Positions 1 through 10,215 of a DNA stretch of 64,000 nt are shown piece by piece (positions within the stretch are counted from its first letter, which is position 1; the number at the start of each line of letters is the position of its first letter). This DNA is from Blattamonas nauphoetae (Eukaryota > Preaxostyla > Oxymonadida). Below the pieces are notes generated by a model. That model worked only from the letters and a program-made list of their open reading frames with translations, was not told the origin of the DNA and ran no database searches. Location of the stretch: NCBI GenBank assembly GCA_033064195.1, contig JARBJD010000095.1, positions 171,716 to 235,715 on the forward strand, given 5' to 3'. The position numbers and the translations under genes were made by a program.

Positions 1-2061
1 CTCGGACGAGATTGTTGATGAGGGCAGAATCCGAGGTTGGGGTTGGCGAATCCTCCACCGACTTTGGGATGAAGCAGAACGGATTCACAAACCGGCCGTA
101 TCGATTGAAGAAGTGGGAATATCGATGCATGTTGATGTATTCGTTGGTTGTGATGTTCCGAGTCATTTGGTAAAGATGCGAGGAGAGTAAGTTGATAGTG
201 AAGTAGATCATGAGAAACCCAACACCGACAAAGAGGAGAGAGAGCGGACGGCGGACGAGTGAGTAGAAGACCATCTTGATCACCCTGATGAAGTACGAAT
301 CCCACAGCCACTTCCAGAATCCCTTTCGCTCGGTCGGAACCGGAAATCGGATTTTGAATTTGTTGCTCATGTCTTGCCAACACATGAACTGCCACAGAAC
401 GAGGAGGACAGTGACAGTCACGACGAAGAGGAGGAAATAGTGGTAGTTCTTCTGCCCAACACAATTGTTCAGCCAGCCGCAGTGATGGTCAAACCGACTC
501 ACACAGCAGCCGCAGATGGAGCAGTGCTTCGAGCGGAGGGGACGAGGAGTGCGGCAGGTGAAGCAGAGAGGGACTGGGCACCCTGCATCGAGGATCGCGT
601 TGAACAACTCTCTTTGGTTGGCGTGCTCGTAAATGTTGAATGACATGGTGTCTTCTTGCGACAAGAGGAGTGCCTCGCTGTTCTGCGGTTTCTGCGTGAA
701 CGGCCCAGGAAGAGCTTCTGAAGTGAAGGGTTGGTAACGCTCCCGATTCGAATACTGCGACACAGAAGAATGGGGGACATCGACGTGGCTTTGGCCCATG
801 CTGCATCGAAGAGGGAGGGAAGCAGAAGGATTGGTCGACGCTCGAAGTGCGTGACGACTCGTGTGTCGACGAGAATTCGTGAGGTTGTGTTCGTGTGGAA
901 TCTTTCGTTTGACGCAGGAGTTTGGGAGTGACTCAGATGATGATCGTGGGATGCGGCCTGGGTCAGCGAAGACAGCGAGGAAGAAGAAAGAGACTGCGGG
1001 AGGAATGAAGAGAAAGAAGACGATGCGAACAACCAAATCGAGTTTAGTGACCATCCTTTGGAGAAGAAGGAAGTGAATCAGAAACGCGAGCGACATCACA
1101 AATGCAATGAATGCTGCCGATGAGAAAAGAGAACGTGTTGTGCCTTGAAATTGGAAGATATTATCATTTTGAACAAGTTTTATGGTTGAATTTTTAGACT
1201 TTTGTGTTTTCTCTTCGTTTTTAGCGAACTCCATAGGCGTCCGTCCTTGCCGATCAACTGAGGAGAGGGAGGCTCCATTCTCCAGAAGAACACGAGTGCA
1301 CAATGTAAGATCTCTTGATAGAGCCAGATGCAGGGGCGTATGGCCTTGTGAATCTTGGTGCTCGACAAGCGTTGGAGGAGGAGCAGTCTCATCCTCGTTG
1401 GGAGGGGGGTCGGACGGGGGAAGGGAGAATGTTCGTGCTTGAGGGGCAACTGACCAAGAAAACGCACGAAGAATGAGAAGAACTGCAGCTGGGTTCCCAG
1501 AAATAACTGCATGGTGCAACGGTGTCCGTTTCATGGTGTCACGAGTGAAGCGAGCTCCTTTCCGAATCTACAAGAGAATACAGAACAGAAATCGAAATAA
1601 ACCAGATATTCACACGACAAAACATTACCAGCGTTAGCAGCGTGCATTAAAAGCGTTCTCCGCTTGTGATCTGTGTAGTGAAAATCACCTCCATGTCCAA
1701 GGAGAAAATGAAGAACAGGAACGGTTCCACTTTTGGCAGCTATAGAAACAGGTGTTTCTGATAGTTCGTGTGAATATTTATTGGGATCTGCACCTAGGTT
1801 AACGAGGTATGAGACCATGAAGAGATTGTCTGCTGCTGCTGCCCAATGGAGTGCAGTCCAGCCTTTTAAGTCAGTAGTATCCAAAGAAACACCATTTTGA
1901 AGTAGAAAATCGATCATTGACTTGTTTCCTCGTTTAGCAGCCCGGATAAATGACTGTTGTTTTTGAAAGATGTTTTGCCGAGAAAGGATTTCAAGTTCGT
2001 TCTCCAAATCAGGTACATACTCAAAAGGATCTTCATTTTCGTCGGTTTCTGACTCGGTCAT
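1..2061 (-). CDS. Ankyrin-repeat DHHC palmitoyltransferase (C-terminus beyond window)
   Basis: Predicted S-acyltransferase that transfers palmitate to cytosolic cysteines of membrane proteins; the ankyrin plus DHHC layout resembles HIP14/ZDHHC17. From the ATG at 2061 the exons are 1624-2061 and <1-1567, with a 56-nt intron (donor GTTTTG, acceptor GTAG). Ankyrin repeats fill about residues 50-250 ([25 protein letters not shown]). Two membrane segments and the family's DPG motif follow (about 290-345). The Cys-rich domain with its HC..C pattern leads to the catalytic DHHC at about residue 504 (complement of 479-490), then NNCVG..NY and two more membrane segments. The position after DHHC is Gly where Pro is usual. 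The ORF is still open at base 1, so the C-terminus is missing. The 5' part is AT-rich and the 3' part GC-rich. Confidence 0.9.
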
Positions 2062-2252
2062 TCCAGTCTCGTCAAGATGAGGAGAATTTTGACAAAAAAA
2101 TGAAGTGGGCCATTCACATGGGGTGATGGGAAAAATGAGAATAAAATAAACCAATTTTCGCTTGTCTTGACAATGAAGAAGAAAATGATAATTATTTCTG
2201 AAAAAAGAAGAAGAGTTCCATGAAATTGACAAATACAAAACAAGGAGTGTTA

Positions 2253-2942
2253 TCACTTTGCCAGACTGGAATCCCATGACCGAGAATCATTATTTCTAAT
2301 GACAAGCGAGCCACTTTCTTTGGAATATGTCATCCGGAGAAGGCAGCAACCAGCAAAAATTTCTCGGCCATCGAGGTCTTCCCGTGCCAATTTTGCATGT
2401 TCAGGAGTGTCCAATTCAATTAAAATCTGGACTCCGTTGGCGTAGAATAGAACTAGACGCACAAGTCCGTATGTATCAAAAATTGTTCGGATGAGTGGAA
2501 TTGTTATTGGATGGATGGGGTTGTGGACAGTTGCGAGAAGAACTTTTTCACCACGATGCTCAATTACATCTAAATAAGAAGATCCGGAAACAAAAAATGA
2601 CAGACGCCTGAGATATGGCTTTTCTCTGTTGACTGTTTTTGTTTTCGAGAATTGGATGTTGTAAACGAAACCATCAATTTCAAGTGGTGAAGATTGAATC
2701 ATATTGATCACATTTTGAGCAATATTTGCGTTTTCCATTTCGATAAGTGCCTGTCGGTTCTTCGGAACCGGAACAACATAAACCACTTTTCCGTACATTG
2801 ATAAGAAAGAAATGATCGGGGGAAGATATGTCGCGCAATCTGCGTTTGTTTCACATTTGATATGCAAAACTTTAGAAGACTGATTCTGCATGCGACTATG
2901 GAAAACACTTGTCACTGGGTTGATCTTTGACTGATCAACCAT
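2253..2942 (-). CDS. PTB/hnRNP L-like protein with two RRMs
   Basis: Single-exon 229-aa protein. RRM1 lies at about residues 25-105 and RRM2 at about 128-215. The end of RRM2 (CCLLRMTYSK, then NNDSRSWD) matches the PTB/hnRNP L signature, in which an RRM ends with LRI.FSK and is followed by a NNDKSRD-like stretch. Such proteins bind pyrimidine-rich RNA and act in splicing, polyadenylation or translation; here the target is unknown. It has two RRMs where animal PTB has four, so it corresponds to the N-terminal half of the family. It ends 191 bp before the start of the DHHC gene on the same strand. A role in the short pyrimidine-rich introns of this genome is possible but unproven. Confidence 0.75.
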   Translation of the reverse strand: MVDQSKINPVTSVFHSRMQNQSSKVLHIKCETNADCATYLPPIISFLSMYGKVVYVVPVPKNRQALIEMENANIAQNVINMIQSSPLEIDGFVYNIQFSKTKTVNREKPYLRRLSFFVSGSSYLDVIEHRGEKVLLATVHNPIHPITIPLIRTIFDTYGLVRLVLFYANGVQILIELDTPEHAKLAREDLDGREIFAGCCLLRMTYSKESGSLVIRNNDSRSWDSSLAK

Positions 2943-3076
2943 GGATATCCTGATTAACGATAGATGAATGAGTAATTTAGGTTTAAAATAAAAAGGTCAA
3001 GAATCAAGATTATCAAGTCTGGAAAAAGAAGACAAATACGCAAAACAAGAGTAAGTTTACCTCTCATCCACTCTCA

Positions 3077-4633
3077 TCAATCTGGATCAGGTGGAGGTTG
3101 AGCGGCGGGACGTGCTGCTTGCCGCTGTCGTCGCCTCACAAGGTTCACATATTGCATCGGTTGCTTGAAAAAGTCGACAACGTGGAACAAAAAGTTGTCG
3201 ACCTTCTTCTCTTCCTCCGGCCGTTCGCCAATTTCGAACTGTCGGTCGATGTCCTTCATCTTTTGCTGATCGAGCGGCTGGTCCGGATGGTTCCGTGTCC
3301 ACTCCTGGATGAACTGCTCCCGAGCCCTGGTCAGGCGCTCCATGCGGTCCTTCTCCTCGTTCGAGTACATCGGACACTTGCCTGTCTCTTCCTGTTGGCC
3401 GGCTTCAGTGAAGTGAGCATACGCGTCGTTAGAAGGAAGATCAATGCCACAGCGAAAGCAGAAGTTGGTCTTGCAGCGCGGACACGTCATTTTGTTGCAG
3501 CCAACTGATTTCTGCACAGGCACTTTGCATTTTGGGCAGTTTGTGATCAGCGCCTCGCTGAGACAGTTTTGATACTCAGCCACAAAAGAAGGGGCTTCGA
3601 GGCGAGGGCAGTTGTGTTCGTCCTCGATCTTCTGCTGGCAGAGTCGGCAGAACTTCACTCGACAGTTCTGGTTCGGACACACAATCTCTGTCGAGTCGAA
3701 GCCTTCGGTGTCGATGAGGGCCTCGCAGAACGGGCATGACACGATGTTCTCCATCATCGAAATGATCTTCTGCTGAGCGTTCTTGTCCAGCCGTTCTCGC
3801 TCTTCCTCCGACAGCACCATCAGGATGACTCCCTCGACGTATGTACCTTCGCAGCCGGGTTCTGCTCCGCAAATGAATGGGTCTGCTTGTGAGTCGAGTT
3901 GACTGATGATGTAGTCGTGTGTGCACTGCTTGCAGAGGATGTGCATCTCTGAACATTGGACAACATCGTCGTAAGGTTTGTCTTCGTAACAAATAGGGCA
4001 AGTCACAAATGTCCCTCCTGCTTCGTTGTACTGCCTCACAATTTCTTGCCGTTTTATGTATCGTGAATGAATCTTCTCGATGAATGAAAGTTCTTCCAGG
4101 AATGCATCACTCGGGACACCTGGAATCTGTGGCTTCCTATTTCCTGTAATAAATTTCCCTTTAAATTCTAGAATGGAAAAGGTATCCCCGTCAATTTCGA
4201 TGTTCTGGTCGATATATAGGACTGTTTTCAGAAGTCGGAAATTATTCTCGCGAAAGATTTGTAAGAGGAGGAGTGTTTCAATATTCGGGTATAAATTGGT
4301 GATATAAGATGCAGAAACATTTCTATAGGAAATATCATCCATTTCTGTCGCCTCCAGATACTTCTCATAGTCTGACGGGTTGGGATCTTCCGAAACAGTG
4401 ATGCGTGGATAGTCTCCATTCATTTTTTCCAAAACAGATCCAAGTTCTCGTGATAGTGCAATATTGAATGGGAAAATTCCAATCATTTGACGGAGATAGG
4501 AGGTGTCGATTAACGGGAACTGAATTCTGAGGAGAGAGACAAGTGTGTCTGGATTTTGATCAAGAGTCGCTGGCGCAGCTGGAAATGAAAGAGTGGAGAG
4601 AAGTCCAGATGGAACAGTCTCTCTTCGTAACAT
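3077..4633 (-). CDS. RBR (RING1-IBR-RING2) E3 ubiquitin ligase, RNF216/Triad3-like
   Basis: Single-exon 518-aa RBR-type E3, which passes ubiquitin through a catalytic Cys before the substrate. RING1 starts with CPIC at about residue 212 (complement of 3990-4001). The IBR region contains CPFC and CPNQNC..KFCRLC. RING2 begins CPKCKVPVQKSVGCNKMTCPR and ends NFCFRCG. The Cys in KSVGC (about residue 379) aligns with the catalytic RING2 cysteine of the family, so the enzyme looks intact. The C-rich spacing resembles RNF216/Triad3 more than parkin or HOIP. The N-terminal 200 residues are not recognised. The tail after RING2 is charged and Pro-rich (ends PPPDPD). The first 600 nt are visibly AT-rich, the rest GC-rich. 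Confidence 0.9.
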   Translation of the reverse strand: MLRRETVPSGLLSTLSFPAAPATLDQNPDTLVSLLRIQFPLIDTSYLRQMIGIFPFNIALSRELGSVLEKMNGDYPRITVSEDPNPSDYEKYLEATEMDDISYRNVSASYITNLYPNIETLLLLQIFRENNFRLLKTVLYIDQNIEIDGDTFSILEFKGKFITGNRKPQIPGVPSDAFLEELSFIEKIHSRYIKRQEIVRQYNEAGGTFVTCPICYEDKPYDDVVQCSEMHILCKQCTHDYIISQLDSQADPFICGAEPGCEGTYVEGVILMVLSEEERERLDKNAQQKIISMMENIVSCPFCEALIDTEGFDSTEIVCPNQNCRVKFCRLCQQKIEDEHNCPRLEAPSFVAEYQNCLSEALITNCPKCKVPVQKSVGCNKMTCPRCKTNFCFRCGIDLPSNDAYAHFTEAGQQEETGKCPMYSNEEKDRMERLTRAREQFIQEWTRNHPDQPLDQQKMKDIDRQFEIGERPEEEKKVDNFLFHVVDFFKQPMQYVNLVRRRQRQAARPAAQPPPDPD

Positions 4634-4826
4634 GTTGATGTGATCCTTTCCACAAGAAATTCCAATTCGGATTCAAGAGTGTGACATCAGAAATTATGAA
4701 TTATTCACTTTCACACGATATAGACAATAATTTAGAGGTCATAAGAGATCAAAATACGAACAATTGGATGGTCGAAGTGATTAGAACAAAGAAAAAGTAA
4801 GATGATGCGTGAAACGATTGAACCCA

Positions 4827-7544
4827 TCAATAATCACTATCTTCGTCGTCCATCTTCCAAAGAGACAAAATCTTGTTCAATTCTCGTTGGCGTGCCTGCT
4901 CAGTCGAGGTCTCTCTTTCATGGCGATCATTGAATGGTCGCTTTGGAGGAGACCGCTCGGCTTTCAGCGGGCTGTCCCGTTTGACTCCGAATGTCCGTCT
5001 TGGCATGAGCTGGACTTTGGACTTCTCCGCACGAGGAACATTTGACCGAGGCAGCAATCGTCCATCGTCGAAATCAGAGCTGGGAGAGCGAGAATGTGTC
5101 CGAGGCTCGTTGAACGAGACACGAGGGGGGCTGCGGAAGGGAGAATTGGACGAGACTGATTGGTGACGCAGGGGTTTCGCTTGGCGAGAAGGTGAGGAAG
5201 AGTGAAAGTGTGAAGACGCACTTTGAGAACGGCGTTGTGGTGAAGATGAGTGGTGTGAGTGGCGAGACGGCGTGTGGCGAGAATGAGACGATTTCGAACG
5301 CCTGCTGTGGTTGGAAGGGGATCGCTGAGAGTGCGATGAGCCCGAGCGATGTCTGTGCGACGACGAAGAGTGATGCTGAGAGGACGGTGATTTGTGTGGA
5401 GATCGTCTGTGCGGGACTTGGCGGTGTTCGCTGTGTGACGTGTGGGTTCTGTTGACATTCTGCTGTTGGGAGAGACGAGATGGCGAGATTGGGGGACGAG
5501 CATGCGAGGGGGAGACAGGAGGCCGATGTTTGGTGGGAGAGGTGGAGATCGCCCGCCGCGTGGGAGTGATTGTGGTGGTGTGTCGAGGAGGGGTGATGGA
5601 GTGAGGGGCGTAGTGTGGAGGGTGTGGGTGTGAGGACGTGTACAGGCTGTTGATGAACGACCTGCTCAGAGAATGGCTGGGAGGTGTGGTGACTGGCCTG
5701 AGTGTCGTTCGAGGTGGAGTGAAGCGTGCGGGGAGTGGCGAGGGCGAGAGGGTGAAGGTTGATCCGAGTGTGTTCATCGTCGAATTCTGGGCGACCCTGT
5801 GTCGATCGGGACTGGCGTGTGTTTCTTCTAGAGAAGGCGGGTGGTGTGGAAGCATCTCATCCAACACCGAAGGGAGATCCGACAGAGGAACCTCCAGCGG
5901 CTCTGTTGCATCATGCTGTGGACTGGGTGGTGTCTGAACGAGCGAGGACGGGAGAGGCGGCGGGCTGAACTGCCGATTGAGTGGAGGAGTGCTGTGCTGC
6001 AGACGAGAGGAGAACTTGGCGAGCAGCTGGTTGAGTGAATCGTTCACAGTGGACAGGTTTGCGTGGAGATACTCTCCGCGCGTGTCGTCGTTCATGAAGT
6101 GTCGGGAATACGGCGGAAACACAGGAGCACGGTATTGGGTCTGAGTTTGAGGGGGAGACGTTGAGAGTCGTGTTGGGCTGAGCGCTGCTGGGAGAGAACC
6201 TTCGCTGGGAGGGTGCTCAGAGAGGAAGGAAATTTGAGGGTTTGGCTGTTGGACAATTCCCACATCTGGTTGTGGTTCCATCGAGGCAGGAACCTCGAGC
6301 TGCTGTTTGATGTGCCCATCCACAGAAATTCGGTTGAGTTGAGACGGCGTTGGCATTTGGCCCAATTCTCCATCCTGCTGGGCCTTCTTCAGAAGGGGGT
6401 GCTCCCGAAGAGGGAGAATTTGGGACGGATCTGGAGGGGAGAATGGCTTGGGGGCGAACGAGATTTGGATCTGTGGTTTTGGTTTGGTGGGCGATGGCGA
6501 AAGCTGTCGTTTGCGGGTTGGAGTTGAAGACGTCGATGGTGTTCGCGTTGGGGATTGGGATAGCTTTCGTTTCTGCTTGCTTCGCTTCGGTTTGGATGGC
6601 TTTTTCTTGGGAGGCTCTTCTGCTGTCCAAGCTTCAGGTATTTCCTTCCAAACTCGTTCAGCATTTGATGGTGTGAGATCCATCGCTGGGGGATGAGTCA
6701 TTGTCTGAAACGGGACCTGATAATCCTTCTTTTTCTTCTTCGGTTTGTCAAGACCAGGATCTTGATAAGTGACTTGATTTCCCAGAAAATAATCAGTAAG
6801 AGCCGGTTCTGTTCCAAGGTGAAACACTAGTGAGAGTTTGGGAATGATGTCTGTGTGATTGGGAGAGAATTCAAAGCAGCTTGGAGAATGCTGATTATTC
6901 AATGGATTTCGGAGAGGTATAATTTTCTCTGTTTCAACAACAGTGGCTTCTATTTGTTTTTGCCGTGCTTTGTCGTTTTCTGCTTTTCTCTTTTTGTTTT
7001 TGGAAGACTTTTGTGTCATGTTGTCAAAAGCTTCTAATAAAGAAATCCCAGAACGAGTTACAGGAACTTGAGCAAGTCCAAGGAGGATATCTATCAATTG
7101 ACTCGATGAATTTGAATTTTCATTCTCAGACAATTCGGGCTCAGAGAATTGTACATCATGGAAGGTTGGTCGGCGAACTTTCCCCCAAACTTCAACAATC
7201 ACAATGTGTTGATGAACTCCTGGAATAGTTGAGGTTGAGTTCAATGACGAGTTCATTTTTCTCACATTATATGCTTCAATGAGATGATCGGCTGTGAAGA
7301 CGACGTTATGGTAGAAGAGTGGTGATTCAGCCGGGGTGAGTTGTGATTGAAGTGACGGTATGGCGTATTTCGGTTTGATGTTACTTTTTATTTGAGTATA
7401 GAATGAGTCAATCGTACATTGGATAATCTCCTCATTGTCAGGATCGATGTCAGGGAAAAGAGTAGATGGGAGAGAAACATGGAGAGGTTGGTCAGCAAGT
7501 GTGGTTATCGTCAGAGAAAAATGCATTGTTCCGATTTGTTTCAA
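4827..7544 (-). CDS. Unknown 905-aa protein with long Ser/Pro/His-rich disordered tail
   Basis: Not recognised. Uninterrupted 905-codon reading frame. Residues 1-150 look folded (alternating hydrophobic stretches, ending HIVIVEVWGKV). The remainder is low complexity: Lys-rich patches at about 180 and 270-340, then Ser/Pro/His/Thr-rich sequence with many SP, TP and RS/HS dipeptides at about 600-830, and a short conserved-looking acidic C-terminus (LWKMDDEDSDY). SP/TP density suggests proline-directed phosphorylation, and the RS-like stretch resembles splicing or nuclear-speckle proteins, but composition alone does not set a function. It lies between the RBR gene (194 bp) and the next minus-strand gene (144 bp). 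Two other ATGs within the first ten codons are possible starts. Confidence 0.65.
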   Translation of the reverse strand: MKQIGTMHFSLTITTLADQPLHVSLPSTLFPDIDPDNEEIIQCTIDSFYTQIKSNIKPKYAIPSLQSQLTPAESPLFYHNVVFTADHLIEAYNVRKMNSSLNSTSTIPGVHQHIVIVEVWGKVRRPTFHDVQFSEPELSENENSNSSSQLIDILLGLAQVPVTRSGISLLEAFDNMTQKSSKNKKRKAENDKARQKQIEATVVETEKIIPLRNPLNNQHSPSCFEFSPNHTDIIPKLSLVFHLGTEPALTDYFLGNQVTYQDPGLDKPKKKKKDYQVPFQTMTHPPAMDLTPSNAERVWKEIPEAWTAEEPPKKKPSKPKRSKQKRKLSQSPTRTPSTSSTPTRKRQLSPSPTKPKPQIQISFAPKPFSPPDPSQILPLREHPLLKKAQQDGELGQMPTPSQLNRISVDGHIKQQLEVPASMEPQPDVGIVQQPNPQISFLSEHPPSEGSLPAALSPTRLSTSPPQTQTQYRAPVFPPYSRHFMNDDTRGEYLHANLSTVNDSLNQLLAKFSSRLQHSTPPLNRQFSPPPLPSSLVQTPPSPQHDATEPLEVPLSDLPSVLDEMLPHHPPSLEETHASPDRHRVAQNSTMNTLGSTFTLSPSPLPARFTPPRTTLRPVTTPPSHSLSRSFINSLYTSSHPHPPHYAPHSITPPRHTTTITPTRRAISTSPTKHRPPVSPSHARPPISPSRLSQQQNVNRTHTSHSEHRQVPHRRSPHKSPSSQHHSSSSHRHRSGSSHSQRSPSNHSRRSKSSHSRHTPSRHSHHSSSPQRRSQSASSHFHSSSPSRQAKPLRHQSVSSNSPFRSPPRVSFNEPRTHSRSPSSDFDDGRLLPRSNVPRAEKSKVQLMPRRTFGVKRDSPLKAERSPPKRPFNDRHERETSTEQARQRELNKILSLWKMDDEDSDY

Positions 7545-7688
7545 ATTGGATCAAAACGAAAAGAAAGAAAGATGGGTTCTCGGATCAATAATCATGATGA
7601 TTCCCGATACTTTTGCAATAATTTATCTCAGAAAATTGGAAAATAACGAGGCCACCAGGAGAAAAGGAGGTGAGGAGATGAATTCAAG

Positions 7689-9952
7689 TTATTCCTCGTG
7701 GTCCCTGATAGTGAGATCACTGTACGAGTCGAGGAGCTGTGTGGGATCGTCACACGATCCAAATTCCAGATCACGGAGAAAATGATCATCAATATCGTTT
7801 TGACTTGAGGAAGAAAGAAGCCCAGTTTCTGTCTGTTCGTCACTGCTGAGTGTAGACTGGTGAAACTGTTGTTTGTCCTTCTCTCCAACCCGACGAGATG
7901 GGGTTCGTTTTTGCTTCTTAATTTTCTTTTTCCGCTCTGTACGTGTGTCTATCACATCATCATCCTCTGAATGAGATGATCGCACTCGCTTCTTCTTTGT
8001 GATGGGTTCCTGGTCCTGTTTTCGTTTCCGTGCTGTCTTGAGCGTGGCAGTGTTGAGCCATTCGAGTGACAAGTCTTCCATTCTCCTCAAAGTCTCCTCT
8101 CGGATCCGATCCACCTTCAGAGAAAGAGGTGCAAAGAGTGTTTCTTCGTCAACTGAGCCGCCTGTCGTGAGTTCCAAGAGGCTATCAATGGTTCCCTCGT
8201 TTCTTCCGTTTTGGATGATCGTGCAGACACTCTGGATGAGAGACGGGAGGAAGACTGTTCGGTCCAACAGTTCGCGACGTTCATTGCCACTGAGGAAGAG
8301 TTCCGGGTTTCTGTCCTTCAGAATAACAAGCGACGATTTGAAGAGATCTTGACAGACAGTGTCAAATGAAGAAAATGTGAGGGGGTGAGTTATGAATGGT
8401 TGCGTGGTGTCAAAATTGCTGAGATTGACGTTCACAGAAACGAAGAGTGATGCTCGTTGTTTGAGCTGGTCGAGAACACGAGGAGTGGAAGCTGCTGGGA
8501 CGTCGTTTGAATCTGGTGAAGTAGATATTTGCTGGAGAATCTGCGGTAATTGAGATTGGATGTTCAGAGATGATGACAAAGTGGACATTTGAGGGGATAT
8601 TGGAAGATTGTGCACGAGGTCAAAGAGATCTGCTGTTTCCATCGCATCATTATCATCATCTTCCGACAAGACTTCTGTTGGTTCGACATTCACTCGATTT
8701 GGCTTTCTGACGGCAGTACTGCTTTCTTCAACAATGTATCCTGTGAAATTCACTCCGAGTGCAGACTCTCCACGTGGAAGGGGAGAAGACAACAGTTGTG
8801 TCACCGCTTGTCTCGTCGAATCAGAAAATTTGATGGACAGTACATCCGAGAGAAGTGGAGATTGTCCTCCAAGTATCTGTGTGAGGATGTCCTTGAAAAT
8901 AGTCTCCGGACAAACGGAATTCTCAAAGAGCGAGACACAATACCCAGCGAGACCCATCGCAAGGGCTGAGAGGCCGTTGAGAGAGACAATCAGGGTGATA
9001 TCAACTGGAGCGTAGCGTTGGTTCATTTTGACGGGAGGGAGAGCGTTTGGCAGATCGTCACTCAGAAAGATGCATGATCGAGTAATGGCAGAAGTGGTTG
9101 ACGAACTCAGCACAATCCCAAAATCAACCGAACATGCAATGTTGTTTGTTGTTCGGAGGAGGGATGTGAGAGAGATTGGTTGAAATGGTGGTGAACTCTT
9201 CATCACAACGTCGAAGAGATCATCTGATGAACTATCGAAGAATTGCATGATTCTGTCGCATCTTGTCGAAAAATGGAGTGTTGGATCCGGCTCACAGGCA
9301 GCTGAGAAGGCTGCCATTGGTGTAATATCTGAATTGATGTGAATATTGATTAATGGGTTTATCATAGTCAAGGTCGGGATGTAGGATTGAATTGAATCGA
9401 GAACATTATGACTAAGAACCGCAGGGAAGACTACAGAGACCGCTGTGCTGAACTTTCTGGAGATATTGATATTCTTCGATGAAGATGCAATGTTGATTTG
9501 TTCTGTTATGGTATCAGCCATAAGGTCGTACGATGCAACGGAACCAGTGTGTGGATCTATCCAGAAAGATAAAATGACGAAGAAATGAAACTCATTATTG
9601 AGACACAAAGTGTGGACAGATAAGACGTTGCACATGCTAGAGCAACTTGTTTGATGACCGCACTTCGTGTGAGTGAAGAAACAAGTGGAGAATCGCTCAT
9701 AGGTCTTGATGTTTCAGTTACTAGATAGCGAAAATAGATCAAATTATGTTCGAACGTACCTGTCACACTGACAAGAGAAGTCGGATGATCTAACATCACC
9801 TCCAAAGAGAAAACATCAGCGACTATTTCTGGTGGTGTCTCAAAACATTCTCTGTTGCAATGGCAGCAAAAAAGAAGGAAAAGCTTGAGGGGTTTAATCT
9901 GGAAAAAAAGGATTACCTCTTCACAAATCTCTCCCACAGACGGTAAACTCAT
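7689..9952 (-). CDS. Unknown 724-aa protein, N-terminal folded domain plus basic tail
   Basis: Not recognised. Inferred exons are 9760-9952, 9607-9720 and 7689-9556. The introns are 39 nt (donor GTACGT) and 50 nt (GTGTCT), and the sum gives exactly 725 codons. A further possible 18-nt in-frame intron (9899-9916, GTAATC..CCAG) cannot be decided. The N-terminal 330 residues alternate hydrophobic strands and helices in a way that could be a vWA-like fold, but no motif proves it. About 500-620 is Lys/Arg-rich with a clustered nuclear-localisation-like signal (KTARKRKQDQEPITKKKRV), followed by an acidic Ser-rich end. A nuclear role is therefore likely. Confidence 0.6.
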
Positions 9953-10215
9953 CGTGTACCACGATGAGACTGTGTGCAGAGCGAATACTTCTTTTGTAAG
10001 TTCTGATCATTTTCCGGCCGACCCATGATACTATTAAAAACTTCATCTCGATTACCCCTCCTGTATCTGATCAAGGTTCATCCCGTATTTTGTCACTCTT
10101 AGCCTCCTTTAAGGATTTCGTTCATTTTTCTTCGAATATAATCGTTAGCCTCTCGGATTGATCATATTTTCCTTCGTTTACCTTAGCATCGGCACTTTAT
10201 CCATCCATATCCGCT

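Noticed and set aside
9899-9916. An 18-nt intron in the unknown 724-aa protein.
   Set aside because: It is in frame, stop-free and has a GTAATC donor unlike the others, so it may just be coding sequence.
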